From the NCBI GenBank assembly GCA_018268755.1, contig JAFDVW010000019.1, forward strand, positions 88,348-152,347: a DNA stretch of 64,000 nucleotides, given 5' to 3'. This DNA is from Acidobacteriota bacterium. Its GTDB lineage: Bacteria; Acidobacteriota; Terriglobia; Terriglobales; Acidobacteriaceae. The notes below the pieces were generated by a model that did not search any database, was not told the DNA's origin, and worked only from the letters and a program-made list of their open reading frames with translations. Made by a program: the position numbers and the translations under genes. Below are positions 17,276-27,000 of this stretch, in pieces. Each line of letters starts with the position of its first letter. Within the stretch, counting starts at the first letter, position 1.

Positions 17276-17327
17276 AGCCTAGCAGGACTTTCCTATCGTT
17301 GTCAATCCTTTCGGAATTCGTTCCGAA
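17276..17327 (-). promoter_or_regulatory. Operator-promoter for the TonB receptor
   Basis: Operator TTCGGAATTCGTTCCGAA (17310-17327; one mismatch). On the minus strand: 4 bp, TTGACA (17305-17300), an 18-bp spacer and TAGGCT (17281-17276). Confidence 0.85.
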
Positions 17328-17633
17328 ATTTACCGGAGATGACCCGGGAAGCGGAATTTCTCCCGAAATCGCGGCCCGGCTCCGCGGAGGTATCTCCGGG
17401 AAACTGCCGGTCCCGCCGCTGCTTGCCTATTTTGCCCATAATTTCAGCATTTGGCTTAAAGCAGGAGGCCTACCCGCCCACCCCCAAGCGCCGCGCACCA
17501 AATTGCGCTTTCCTGCTTTTAAATCAGCGATTTATAAGTCGAAATTGATTCCGAATTCGCGTCAGGCCGGAAGGAAGACGCGAGGTCGGACAAAAGCCAT
17601 ATTTGGGTACCCCGGCCGCGGTTATGCGAAGCC
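17328..17633. other. Intergenic stretch without a recognised gene
   Basis: No reading frame here has a convincing start, ribosome site or family resemblance. No repeat or RNA gene was seen. Confidence 0.4.
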
Positions 17634-17664
17634 GCCCCCGGTTTGAATTTGGCAAACCGGGGGC
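17634..17664 (-). terminator. Hairpin downstream of the enolase-superfamily gene
   Basis: A perfect 12-bp stem (GCCCCCGGTTTG / CAAACCGGGGGC) with a 7-nt loop lies 43 bp past the stop of the gene ending at 17708. It has no clear U-run on the minus strand, so termination is likely but not certain. Confidence 0.55.
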
Positions 17665-17707
17665 AAAATGGAATGGCTAATTCGTAAGGATTTGAAAGGA
17701 ATCGAAT

Positions 17708-18865
17708 TCAGGACTTGGGCTTGGAACGGCGGAATTGCCAATTGTCCTCGAATAGCGAAATATCCGGGTTCTCATGGTAGGGATGGCTGCGCACCGCATC
17801 CAGGTTGAGGTCCGTGCCCAATCCCGGTCCCTGGGGAAGCTCAAAGTAGCCATCCACCAATTTGGGGAAGGTAGTCACCAGGTCCATTTCCCAGGGTTCA
17901 TTGAAATGCTCGAACGTTTCCTGCAGCCAGGAGTTGGGCGTAGCGATATCCACATGCAGGCAAGCCAGCGTGCAGATGGGGCCCTGCGCGGCGTGGGGAA
18001 TGATGGTGCCATAGTGCGCGTCCACCATGTCCGCTACTTTGCGCGAACCCAATATACCTCCCATGTGCAGGGGCTCAAAGTTGATGATGCTGACGGCATC
18101 GTGTTTGAGGAGTTCCGCCAGCTGCTGCTTGGAAGAGAAGCTCTCTCCGGTGCCGATCGGGACTTCCAGATGACGGGCCACATCGACCATGGCGCCGATG
18201 TTGTTGTGCGGGATGGGCTCTTCAAACCAAGCCGGCTTGTAAGGCTCGAGCCGCTTGCCGATGCGGATGGCGGTGGCGGGGGTGAAACGAGAGTGGGCCT
18301 CAACTGCGAGAAGCACATCGGGACCAACCGTCTCGCGTACAGCCGCGACCAAGTCTATCGACAAGTCTTCTTCGGCCGGCGAGAGCAAGCCATCGGCCGC
18401 CCCGAAGGGATCGAACTTCATGGCGAAATAGCCCAGCGAGAGCACCTTTTTGGCAGCTTTGGCAAAGGCCTCAGGAGTTCGATCGCAGCGGTACCAGCCG
18501 TTGACGTAGGCGGGAATGCGGTCATGCACTTTGCCGCCCACCAGATTGTAGATGGGCTGCTTAAGGGCCTTGCCGATAGCGTCCCAACAAGCGATCTCAA
18601 GGGCGGAAATGGCACACATCTTAATCTGGCCGCCGTCGGCGTAGACGTGGCGGGACAAGCGCTGCACCAGCAACTCGGTCTGAAAAATATCCAAGCCCAG
18701 AATGAAGGGCTTCATCTCGTGCACGCAGGTCTCCACGGTTTTGGACAAATGCCCCAGCGAACCCTCGCCGATGCCGTAGATGCCTTCATCCGTCTTTACC
18801 CTGACAAACATCCAGTTTTTCCAGGGGTTTCCCACCAGGTAGGTTTCGATATCAACGATTTTCAT
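17708..18865 (-). CDS. Enolase-superfamily sugar-acid dehydratase (MR/MLE type)
   Basis: A 385-aa mandelate racemase/muconate-lactonising family protein. The N-terminal capping domain (TDEGIYGIGEGS) and the barrel carboxylates LLAVEAH, WFEEP and GTGES are visible, with IIPHAAQGP toward the C-terminal end. The first metal ligand appears to be the Glu of VEAH. The family dehydrates aldonates and aldarates (galactonate, gluconate, galactarate) to 2-keto-3-deoxy acids. The gene is alone, with its own CGGAAT operator and a leader of about 214 nt. The product would feed the DHDPS-family enzymes nearby. The exact substrate cannot be read from the sequence. Confidence 0.88.
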   Translation of the reverse strand: MKIVDIETYLVGNPWKNWMFVRVKTDEGIYGIGEGSLGHLSKTVETCVHEMKPFILGLDIFQTELLVQRLSRHVYADGGQIKMCAISALEIACWDAIGKALKQPIYNLVGGKVHDRIPAYVNGWYRCDRTPEAFAKAAKKVLSLGYFAMKFDPFGAADGLLSPAEEDLSIDLVAAVRETVGPDVLLAVEAHSRFTPATAIRIGKRLEPYKPAWFEEPIPHNNIGAMVDVARHLEVPIGTGESFSSKQQLAELLKHDAVSIINFEPLHMGGILGSRKVADMVDAHYGTIIPHAAQGPICTLACLHVDIATPNSWLQETFEHFNEPWEMDLVTTFPKLVDGYFELPQGPGLGTDLNLDAVRSHPYHENPDISLFEDNWQFRRSKPKS

Positions 18866-19324
18866 GAATTTAGAGCTCCACTCACTCCAGGAAAGTTCGG
18901 CCAGACGTTGGAAGTACGCGAGGACGGCGCGGTTTCACTATATCGAATCGGCAAATGGACCAGAAACCAGCCGGCCCCAGGCCGTGCCGCTATGCGCCGT
19001 AAGAAAGAGATCATGCTCAAAGAGGAAGCAGGCAGAACTTCGACCCGGCCGCAAAGGATATGCCGGACAGCCCATCCGGTACAGAACTATAGGTCAAGCC
19101 GGAGAGGCTCGTCAATCATTTTCGGAATATATACCGATTTTAACTGTTGGCTACCGGTCGAGGCGGAATTGCCCAGGATTTCTGCATTCCCGCCCCTTGC
19201 TATTCAGTGGCTGGTATAGCAAAAAGTTACCGGCCCAGCGCTTTCGCTATGGAATCGCGGGAACCATTCCGCTATTGATGCAGGAAGGGATTTCCGGTAA
19301 GCTGCAAAGCCAAGGAGTGGGATT
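18866..19324. other. Divergent intergenic region between dehydratase and IclR genes
   Basis: This holds the dehydratase leader, its operator-promoter, and a rightward promoter for the IclR gene: TTGATG (19275-19280), 17 bp, TAAGCT (19298-19303). An open frame from 18864 to 19337 has unlikely composition and runs into the regulator start, so it is not called. Confidence 0.5.
19086..19138 (-). promoter_or_regulatory. Operator-promoter for the MR/MLE dehydratase
   Basis: Operator TTCGGAATATATACCGAT (19121-19138; two mismatches in the right arm). On the minus strand: 5 bp, TTGACG (19115-19110), an 18-bp spacer and TATAGT (19091-19086). Confidence 0.8.
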
Positions 19325-20146
19325 GTGCCGGAAGTGATGCAGCTGCGACGAAACTCCATGCAGCGAACAGCGAAAGACAAGAAATTTATTCCGCTGACGG
19401 ACAAGCTGTTTGCTGTGCTGAAAAGTTTCGACGAACATCCCAAAGCGCCTCTCACCCTCGACCAGATTACGCAATCGGTCGGCCTGGCCAAGACAACCGT
19501 CCACCGCCTGCTCTATTCCATCAAGCATCTCGGGTATATCCATCAGGATGCCAACGGAAATTATTCTCTCTCGGAGCGGTTCTATGCGCTTTCGGGAAGT
19601 TCCCTTCCCTATCACTATCTGACCTCGATTGCAGCGCCCCATCTCAGCCAGCTGGTCGCCGAAAGTGGAGAATCGGTCCACATAGGGATTCTGGAAAAAG
19701 GGCTGGTGCTGCTGGTGGCGGTGGCCCAAAGCCGCCATTCCTATCGTTGCGCAGGCGAAGTGGGTGATTTATACAACGCGCACAGCACCGCCATGGGCAA
19801 GTGCATTCTGGCCAACCTGCCCAAGGAGGAACGGGACGCAATTCTAGCGGTGCGCGGGCTGCCACAGGTGACGCGACGGACTTTCATCGATCCGGCGCAA
19901 CTGGAACTTGAATTCGAGCGTATCCGCAACCAGGGCTGGGCAGTGAGCGATGGGGAAAATGTGGAAGGGGTGACCTGCATCAGCGCACCCATCCTGGATC
20001 GCACTGGACGCATTCTTGCAGCACTCAGTCTTTCCGGACCATCGGGGCGGGTGCAGCCTGTGATGGAAAACCTGAAACATCACGTCCGGCAGACCACCGC
20101 TAAATTATCGGCCCTGCTCTCCTCCCTCGACGCTCCCCGGGAATAA
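19325..20146 (+). CDS. IclR-family transcriptional regulator
   Basis: A 273-aa protein with GTG start and AAGGAG about 7 nt upstream. The winged helix-turn-helix (LTLDQITQSVGLAKTTVHRLLYSIKHLGYI, about residues 46-78) is followed by an IclR effector domain with GESVHIGIL, AHSTAMGKCILA and GVTCISAPILD. The family binds small acids or sugars and acts as repressor or activator at short palindromes. It lies inside a region where 11 CGGAAT palindromes precede sugar genes, so it is a leading candidate for binding them. It is followed 2 bp later by a TPR gene. Confidence 0.92.
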   Translation: MPEVMQLRRNSMQRTAKDKKFIPLTDKLFAVLKSFDEHPKAPLTLDQITQSVGLAKTTVHRLLYSIKHLGYIHQDANGNYSLSERFYALSGSSLPYHYLTSIAAPHLSQLVAESGESVHIGILEKGLVLLVAVAQSRHSYRCAGEVGDLYNAHSTAMGKCILANLPKEERDAILAVRGLPQVTRRTFIDPAQLELEFERIRNQGWAVSDGENVEGVTCISAPILDRTGRILAALSLSGPSGRVQPVMENLKHHVRQTTAKLSALLSSLDAPRE

Positions 20147-20148
20147 CT

Positions 20149-21093
20149 TTGCGCCGGCTCATCCTAATTGCGTCCTTGTGTTTACTTGGCTGGGGCGCAC
20201 CTTCGTCCTTCTCGGCCACAAGCAAAAGCGAAACGCAGTTTCTGACGGAAGCAGCCGGCCTAGTCAAGCGGAACAGACTTTCGGCGGCCGAAACATTATT
20301 GCGGGAAGGGTGCGCGGCTTTCCCCGTCTCGGCTCGACTGCATGGCGAACTAGGCAAAGTCCTGCTGCAGCGCGACCAGTTCCAGGAAGCGGTGGAAGAG
20401 TATGGGCAGGCGGCCCAACTCGAACCGGACTCCTGGCCCTACAACATGGGTGTGGCGGAGGCGCTCATCGGGTGGGGACATTACTCGGTGGCGCTCGACT
20501 TTTTGCAAGCCGTGGAGTTGAAATTCCGTAAATATGCCGAGTTCCATTATTACCGGGGCCTGGCCTTTTATGGACAAAAGCAGATCCGGGAAGCGCTGGG
20601 AGAGTTGGAAATCACGGTGCGCATGAATCCCAAACTGGACCAGGCGCAATTTCTCCTGGCCGGCTGCCGCGCTTCCATGGGAGATCTGGCCGGAGCCACG
20701 GCCAGCTTCCGTTCCCTGACCCAACAATTTCCCACTCGCCCCACCTATTGGATGGGTCTTTGCCAGACCTTGCAGAGCCGGGGCGAGGAACATTATCCCG
20801 AGGCCTTGCAAGCCTGTCGTCGCTCATTGCGGCTCAAGCCCGGCGATCTGGGTTTTGAATTCAAGACTGCGACTCTGCTGATGAAGCTGGGCAAGTATGC
20901 TGAGGCCAGGCCGCTGCTGGAACACATCGTGAAGGTCAAACCCAAAGAACCCCCGGCCCATGTGGCGCTGGCGACCGTCTACTCGCGCTTGGGAGAAAAA
21001 GAGCTGGCCCGACGGGAAGCCGAGCTCATTCGCGCGCTGGAGACAAGCGGCGCGGCCACCCCCCCGGCAACCGCCTCTTCCCCCCTCCAGTAA
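20149..21093 (+). CDS. Secreted TPR-repeat protein
   Basis: A 314-aa protein with TTG start 2 bp after the IclR stop codon. A signal peptide (cleavage around SSFSA) is followed by about six to seven tetratricopeptide-like helices, for example AELHGELGKVLLQRDQFQEA-type and FHYYRGLAFYGQKQIREAL-type repeats. TPR proteins scaffold protein contacts; no catalytic motif is seen. Tight spacing suggests co-transcription with the regulator. Its partner is unknown. The stop codon abuts the operator of the symporter gene. Confidence 0.82.
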   Translation: MRRLILIASLCLLGWGAPSSFSATSKSETQFLTEAAGLVKRNRLSAAETLLREGCAAFPVSARLHGELGKVLLQRDQFQEAVEEYGQAAQLEPDSWPYNMGVAEALIGWGHYSVALDFLQAVELKFRKYAEFHYYRGLAFYGQKQIREALGELEITVRMNPKLDQAQFLLAGCRASMGDLAGATASFRSLTQQFPTRPTYWMGLCQTLQSRGEEHYPEALQACRRSLRLKPGDLGFEFKTATLLMKLGKYAEARPLLEHIVKVKPKEPPAHVALATVYSRLGEKELARREAELIRALETSGAATPPATASSPLQ

Positions 21094-21146
21094 TTTCGGA
21101 ATTAATTCCGAAACAATTTGACACTAAGGGAGGGCGGTGCTATCGT
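21094..21146 (+). promoter_or_regulatory. Operator-promoter for the sodium:solute symporter
   Basis: TTTCGGAATTAATTCCGAAA at 21094-21113 is a perfect 20-bp palindrome beginning one base after the TPR stop codon. Then 4-5 bp, TTGACA (21118-21123), a 17-bp spacer and TATCGT (21141-21146). The leader to the symporter ATG is about 310 nt and is crossed by a small opposite-strand gene. Confidence 0.85.
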
Positions 21147-21192
21147 CGCCAATTTGCCGCGCCCACCTGCGAGGCAAGCGGGTAGGAAAGTT

Positions 21193-21381
21193 TCAGTTGA
21201 AGCGGGAGAGCGCCAGCATGGCGAGACCAAACACAAACAGGACGCATCCCCAGACCAAATTGACGTGGGGGAAAATGTATAGCGCGGGCGAGGCCGGGAC
21301 CAAAGCGCCGTATATTCCCAACATTGCCCCCAGCAGGACAAACATGCTCCCAATCGGTTTACAAAAATTCATCGTTTCCAT
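21193..21381 (-). CDS. Small two-helix membrane protein
   Basis: A 62-aa predicted inner-membrane protein. Two hydrophobic helices, about residues 12-29 and 42-58, are separated by a short loop with a proline. GGGGGAG sits just upstream of the ATG at 21381. The gene is antisense to the long leader of the symporter gene. The composition looks protein-like and unlike a shadow frame, but no family is recognised and no function is claimed. Confidence 0.5.
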   Translation of the reverse strand: METMNFCKPIGSMFVLLGAMLGIYGALVPASPALYIFPHVNLVWGCVLFVFGLAMLALSRFN

Positions 21382-21462
21382 GGCTCCCCCGTTTCGGAGC
21401 GGATTATTGCAGGCCGGGGCAAGTCACGCAACAAAAATAGCGAACAGGGTCGAGGCTCAGGG

Positions 21463-23067
21463 ATGAAATTACAGTTCATTGATTTCGCAGTGCTGGCGGG
21501 CTATCTGGTGTTCGTGCTGGGCATCGGGTTCTGGTTGAAAGACCGCATGAAGACCTCCGATGATTTCCTCACGGCCTCGCACTCCCTTCCCGCCTGGATC
21601 ACGGGGCTGGCGTTCATGGCGGCCAATATGGGGTCGCTCGAAGTGGTGGGCATGGTGGCCATGTCGGCGAAATACGGCATGATGACCAACCACTGGTATT
21701 GGATCGGAGCCATTCCGCCCATGCTGTTTCTCGGGCTGTTTATGGTCCGCTTTTATTACTCCAACCACATTCGGAGCGTTCCAGAATACCTCAAGCTGCG
21801 TTACGACCACCGCAGCCATATGCTGAATTCTCTGAGTTTTCTGGTGGTCACGATATTGATGTCCGGCATCAACATGTACGCCCTGGCGCTGTTCTGCCAG
21901 CAACTGCTGGGCTGGCCCTTCACCTTCAGCGTAGTCGTTTGCGCGGGAGTCGTCGTGGCGTACACCTACCTGGGTGGACTGAAGTCGTCCATTTATAACG
22001 AAGTATTGCAGTTCTGTCTGATCATTGCCGGCTTTGCCCCCCTGGTGATTGCGGGACTTACTCACGTGGGAGGATGGCACGGTCTGACGGCAAAATTGCC
22101 GGAATCCTTTGCCCATACCTGGACGGGACTGGGAGCGGGCGCCGACAACCCACTGGGGGTCAAATGGTATGTCGCGGTCGTTGCCCTCATGTTTATCAAC
22201 GGGCCGTCGTACTGGTGTACGGACTTCCTCCTGGTACAACGCGCTCTGGCAGCGAAAAATCTGACGGCAGCTCGCTGCACTCCCATGATTGCCGCATTCC
22301 CCAAGATGCTGTTCCCCGCCCTGGTGGTGCTGCCGGGCATGATTGCTGCGGCCACGCTGTCAGGGGAAATGAACGGAAATTACAACATGGCGCTGCCTTT
22401 ACTGATGGAGCGTTATTATCCCAGCGGCATGCTGGGACTGGGATTCACCGCCTTATTGGCCAGCTTCATGTCGGGCATGGCGGGCAACGTGACTGCCTTC
22501 AACACGGTGTGGACGTATGACATTTACCAGACCTACCTGGTCAAGGACCGGCCCGACCATCACTATCTGAATGTGGGCCGCATGGCGACGGTGGTGGGCA
22601 CCGGCTTGAGTATTGCCGCGGCGTATCTGGTGCTCTCTTTCGACAATCTGATGGACTACATGCAGTTGATCGGGACCATTTTCATCTCTCCATTTTTTGT
22701 GGTCTTTTTTCTGGGAATGTTTTCCAAAAGGATTACCGCTACAGCAGGATTCTGCGGCATGCTGGCGGGGATTTTCGGCTGCTTTTCACAGTATGGATTG
22801 TGGCGCGCCGGGGTAATCCACTATCCCACGCCCATGGCAGCCACGCTCTACCTGGCCATCTGGGGGAGCATAGCAGGACTGATCACCAGCCTGACCGTCA
22901 GCTTTTTTACCAAGCCCAAAACCGCGGAAGAGCTCAAAGGACTGGTGATGGATTATGCATTACCCGCTCCGGAAGAAGCGGTGCAGGCAGGCCGTTTTTC
23001 TCCGCCGGTGGTGCTGGCGATCATCGTGGGCATACTCTTTCTGGCCTTGAATATTATCTTCCGGTAG
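21463..23067 (+). CDS. Sodium:solute symporter (SSS family)
   Basis: A 534-aa integral membrane protein with about 13-14 hydrophobic segments. The SSS signature is seen in FVLGIGFWLKDRMKT, DDFLTASHSLPAW, SVPEYLKLRYD and TYLGGLKSS. Relatives carry sugars, sialic acid or sugar acids with sodium across the inner membrane. Its operator links it with the TonB receptor and hydrolases, so it is the probable inner-membrane step for the released sugar or oligosaccharide. It converges on the second IclR gene with only 10 bp between stops. Confidence 0.92.
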   Translation: MKLQFIDFAVLAGYLVFVLGIGFWLKDRMKTSDDFLTASHSLPAWITGLAFMAANMGSLEVVGMVAMSAKYGMMTNHWYWIGAIPPMLFLGLFMVRFYYSNHIRSVPEYLKLRYDHRSHMLNSLSFLVVTILMSGINMYALALFCQQLLGWPFTFSVVVCAGVVVAYTYLGGLKSSIYNEVLQFCLIIAGFAPLVIAGLTHVGGWHGLTAKLPESFAHTWTGLGAGADNPLGVKWYVAVVALMFINGPSYWCTDFLLVQRALAAKNLTAARCTPMIAAFPKMLFPALVVLPGMIAAATLSGEMNGNYNMALPLLMERYYPSGMLGLGFTALLASFMSGMAGNVTAFNTVWTYDIYQTYLVKDRPDHHYLNVGRMATVVGTGLSIAAAYLVLSFDNLMDYMQLIGTIFISPFFVVFFLGMFSKRITATAGFCGMLAGIFGCFSQYGLWRAGVIHYPTPMAATLYLAIWGSIAGLITSLTVSFFTKPKTAEELKGLVMDYALPAPEEAVQAGRFSPPVVLAIIVGILFLALNIIFR

Positions 23068-23077
23068 GAAGGCCGGG

Positions 23078-23944
23078 TTACGACATGACCATGGCATCGC
23101 TCATGGTCACGGCACGATAGCCGAGCAACAACGAGAGACGTTGGGTCTCGCGCATCACACCGCGGGGGAGATTTTCCAGGGCCTGCATGCGGAACGATGG
23201 GCCCGAGACGCTAAGCCCGGCGATGGCTTTGCCTTCGCTGTTAAAGATAGGGGCCGCCACACAGCTTACGCCTTCGGTGCTCTCGCCGTTATTCACGGCA
23301 TACCCCTGGGCCCGGACCACTTCGAGATGCTTGAGCAATTCCTGTTTGTCCACAATTGTGGCTGAGGTCAGGCGAGGCAGGCCGCGCTGTTCAATCACGG
23401 CATCCACTTCTTCCGGGCTGCGATAGGCGAGGATGCACTTCCCCGTGGCCGTGCTGTGGGTGTATTCGCACTGGCCGACTTCCGCGGCACAGCGGTGCGC
23501 GTGCTGGCTTTCTGCAGCCGCCGTGCACAGCAACAGTCCATTCTCCAAAATGGAAATGTGCACCGATTCGCCAAACTCCGCCAGCAGCCGGCTGAACATG
23601 GGGCGGACCAGGGTGGACAGATACTGATAGGGAACGGTATTCGCGCTAAGGTCGAAAAATCTTTGCGCCAGCTGATATTTTTCGTTCTCGGTCTCGACCA
23701 GGTAGCCAATTTTCTTCAGCGAATACAGAATTCGCTCGAGGTTGGGCTGGGTGAGCGCCACCATCTGGGCGATCTCGGCCAAGGCCATGGAACGGTTGGC
23801 ATGACGGCCAAACACTTCCAGCACAGTAAACACCCGCTCGGTCAGCCCAATAAAGTTCTTGTCCGTCGGCGCCCGATGGGGGCGGCGCGGCACGGAACGG
23901 GCCGCCTTATGAAACCGTTGCTTTGGCGTAAGTGGCTCCCTCAA
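23078..23944 (-). CDS. IclR-family transcriptional regulator, second copy
   Basis: A 288-aa protein with a basic N-terminal tail, a winged helix-turn-helix (MALAEIAQMVALTQPNLERILYSL, about residues 53-76) and an IclR effector domain (GESVHISIL, HSTATGKCILA, GVSCVAAPIF). It is a diverged paralogue of the regulator at 19325. The TTG start at 23944 has no clear ribosome site. A -10 TACAAT (23974-23969) places transcription start inside a palindrome at 23946-23963, which suggests autorepression. It and its paralogue are the two candidates for the CGGAAT operators. Confidence 0.9.
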   Translation of the reverse strand: MREPLTPKQRFHKAARSVPRRPHRAPTDKNFIGLTERVFTVLEVFGRHANRSMALAEIAQMVALTQPNLERILYSLKKIGYLVETENEKYQLAQRFFDLSANTVPYQYLSTLVRPMFSRLLAEFGESVHISILENGLLLCTAAAESQHAHRCAAEVGQCEYTHSTATGKCILAYRSPEEVDAVIEQRGLPRLTSATIVDKQELLKHLEVVRAQGYAVNNGESTEGVSCVAAPIFNSEGKAIAGLSVSGPSFRMQALENLPRGVMRETQRLSLLLGYRAVTMSDAMVMS

Positions 23945-23945
23945 T

Positions 23946-23974
23946 CAGGAAATGCAATTCCTGGAAAGATTGTA
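23946..23974 (-). promoter_or_regulatory. Promoter with IclR-box-like palindrome before the second IclR gene
   Basis: CAGGAAATGCAATTCCTG (23946-23963) is an 18-bp near-perfect palindrome. Its GGAA-N6-TTCC core is 2 bp wider than the GGAA-N4-TTCC of the regulon operators. It overlaps the predicted transcript start set by TACAAT (23974-23969). Confidence 0.5.
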
Positions 23975-24037
23975 CCCCAAACAAAATGCCGACTTGCAGG
24001 GGAAACGCCAGGCCGTGTCCCAACCTTTTTCTTATTT

Positions 24038-24087
24038 TTCGGAATACGTTCCGACTATTGACAGGCAAGGAGGCAAGCCCTTAGAGT
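24038..24087 (+). promoter_or_regulatory. Operator-promoter for the large GH2 gene
   Basis: Operator TTCGGAATACGTTCCGAC (24038-24055), then 2 bp, TTGACA (24058-24063), an 18-bp spacer and TAGAGT (24082-24087). Transcription should start near 24094. The AGGAGG at 24068 is inside the promoter and cannot serve as a ribosome site. Confidence 0.82.
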
Positions 24088-24097
24088 GTGTGCCGCC

Positions 24098-27000
24098 ATG
24101 ATAAAGCGATGGATAGTTCCCGCGATTTTCCTGCTCCTCTCTCTGGTACAAGCTCAAACTCCTGAAAACATTGCTCCTAGCGTGGAAACGGTGCGCGCCT
24201 CAGAGGGGCCGGCGAACCACCCGCCCCAGGCTGCGGTGGATGGTTCCCCTGCCACTTATTGGATGATCAGCGGCTCCAAGAGCCTGCCTTCCTGGATTGA
24301 ACTTTCATGGAAGGAAGCGGTGCGGGCCCGGCAGGTGGTAATCCGGCGCATTGGGGGCGAGACGGGCGCGGCGGACCTGACCCAAATTACTGTCGAGAGC
24401 CTGGACAACGGGGTGTGGAAGCCGGTCGCCAGAATCGGCGATGGCAGGACCAGCCTTCCGCTGGTCATTGATGCGAGCTTTGCGGAATGCACCACAAAAA
24501 AGCTGCGCTTCTCCGGACTCGACGCACACGCTTATTTCCGGGAGATTGAAGTTTTTTCGGCCCCGCTGCCGGCCTGGCTCGATGTGCGCGGCGATGCGCG
24601 GGGAAACATCATCGGCATTCTTACCCAAGGATCGGGAGCGGCGGGCCTTGAAACCACGGTGCAAGTAGCGGGACGGGCCGCGGGCAAACCCTGGAAAGCT
24701 TCGGCAGCGACGGGAAAGCAGGGGACCTTTACACTCGCCATGCCTGTGGGACTGTCCGGCCCGGTAGAGTTCACCGCGAATGTATCTGGCCAAGCGGTGC
24801 GCAAGACGGTCGATGCGGGAGACATTCATCAGGGACTCGTTCCGCAATCGGCAGAGGGGGCAGCCATCCAGCTCAACGGCAAGTGGCGGTTCCAGGCCGA
24901 TCCTGCGGCGGGATTCGAAACGGTGGCATTCGACGATAGGGCATGGTCGGACATCGATGTTCCCTCGCATTGGGTGATGCAGGGATTTGAGAGCCGCGAG
25001 GGCCGCGGCGGATACCGGCGCCACGTAAGCATTCCCGCGGAATGGCAGGGGCGCAGGATCCGTATTGCCTTCGACGGCGTATACAGCGGGGCAGAGGTGT
25101 GGTGGAACGGACGCCGCGTGGGTTCGCATCTGGGCGGGGCCACACCGTTTCAGCTGGACGTAACCGACGCGGCCAAGAGCGGCGACAATGTGCTGGCAGT
25201 GCTGGTCACGGAAAAGACGCCGGCTTCGAACCTGGACCACATGAGCGCATACGCCGACTTTCCCCTGGCCGGCATCATGCGCGCGGCGCGGGTGTTCTCG
25301 CTACCGGCAGCGCATATCTCGCGGCTGCAGGCCCACAGCGAGTTTGATGCGTCCTTTCAGGACGCAACTCTGATCACGGAATTTTCCGTGGCGAATGAAT
25401 CGTCCGGCGCGCTCTCGGGCGCGACCTTGCGGCTGCGGCTCCTGCAAAACCAAAATGCGGTGGCCAGCAGCGAGCCCATTGCCCTTGACTTGGCGGCTTG
25501 GTCCAAGGCGGAACAAAAGGTACGCATACCGGTGACGGCGCCCCAAAAGTGGACTGCCGAACATCCCAACCTTTACACCCTGGAAGCGGTGATCGCGCGT
25601 GGGGGAAACGAAATCCAACGGGTGACACGGCAGATCGGCTTCCGGCAAACGCGGGTGGAGAAGACCGCGATCCTGATCAATGGGGTGCCGGTAAAGTTCA
25701 AAGGGACCGCGCACCACGATTCGCATCCGCTGATGGGCCGCGCGGTCACGCCGGAGCTGGAGCGGCAGGATCTGGAGCTGATGAAGGAGGCGAACCTGGA
25801 TGCGGTGCGCACTTCGCACTATCCGCCGCTTCCCGAGCTGCTGCGGTTCGCCGACGAACTGGGCCTCTACGTGGAAGATGAAGCCCCTTTCTGCTGGGTG
25901 GATGAAGCGCAGGACCTGCGCTGGGGCGCACTGACTCGCCAATTGACGGCAGAGCTGGTGGAGCGCGACATGAGCCATCCTTCGGTCGCGTATTGGTCGG
26001 CGGGCAATGAGAGCGACTGGGGCCCGGTGCTGGAGTTGGGGGCGGAAGAAATTCGCAACCACGATCCCAGTCGGCCTGTGATGGGAAGCTGGTCGCGCAC
26101 CGACCACTTCGACATGACGATCCGGCACAATCCCATCACGGTGGGGCAGATTCGCGAGCTGGAAAATAATCCCAAGCCAGTGCTGTGGGATGAAAGTCTG
26201 GCGCCGTTCCAGGGAATTTTCGGCGATGGCGCGGCCCTGTGGCGCGATCCGGGTTATCGCGATTACTACGGAGCGCCGCTGGTGGCGGTGCTCGACGAGT
26301 TCTGGAAGAGTAAGACTGTGCAGGGCAGCTTTATCTGGGCCTGGTCGGACGAACTATTCCTGATCCCCAACCGCGGCTCAGAGTATGGGCGGCACTATGT
26401 GGAGGGCAACGGCCTGGCGCGCTCCTACTATCAGAAAGGACGCGGCCTGACCGGCGACGCGCCCTGGGGGGTGATCGATGGCTGGCGGCGGCGCAAGCCG
26501 GAGTTCTGGCACATTCAGAAACTCTATTCACCGATCAAGGTCGATGTGTCGCCCTTGCCGGCGCCGGCTTCTGGGTCGCTACGCATTCCGGTGGAGAACA
26601 AGTATTTCTTCACCAATCTTTCGGAGCTGGCCGTGGAGTGGAAGATTGGCACACAGACAGGAACGGCACGCGCCGACATCGCTCCGCAAACTTCCGGAAT
26701 GTTGGAAATCCCCGTAGCGGCGGGCATTTCGCCGGGCAGTCCACTGGAGCTGCGCTTCCAGAAAGGCAGCCATATGGTGGACACCGTGGTGGTCCCGGTG
26801 GGCGAAGCGCCCGCCAAGGCCGATTCCCTGCCGCAGGCTTCTCCCTTACGCCGTTATGATCAGGCAATCCTTTCCGGGGTGACGCCACGCCTGGAAGGCG
26901 ATGGATTCGCGGTGGGCATTTCAGGACGGCGAGGACTGCTGCAGTACGTTTCCACCAAGGGCGCCGTGCTCTACGACCAGCCGCAAATCCATATCACACC

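Noticed and set aside
18864..19337. A 157-codon plus-strand frame in the dehydratase-IclR intergenic region
   Set aside because: Its composition is not protein-like, it has no family match, and it runs across a promoter into the IclR gene.
24068..24090. AGGAGG with GTG at 24086 as the translation start of the large GH2
   Set aside because: The AGGAGG lies between the -35 and -10 of the predicted promoter and would not be in the mRNA; ATG 24098 with a direct signal peptide fits better.
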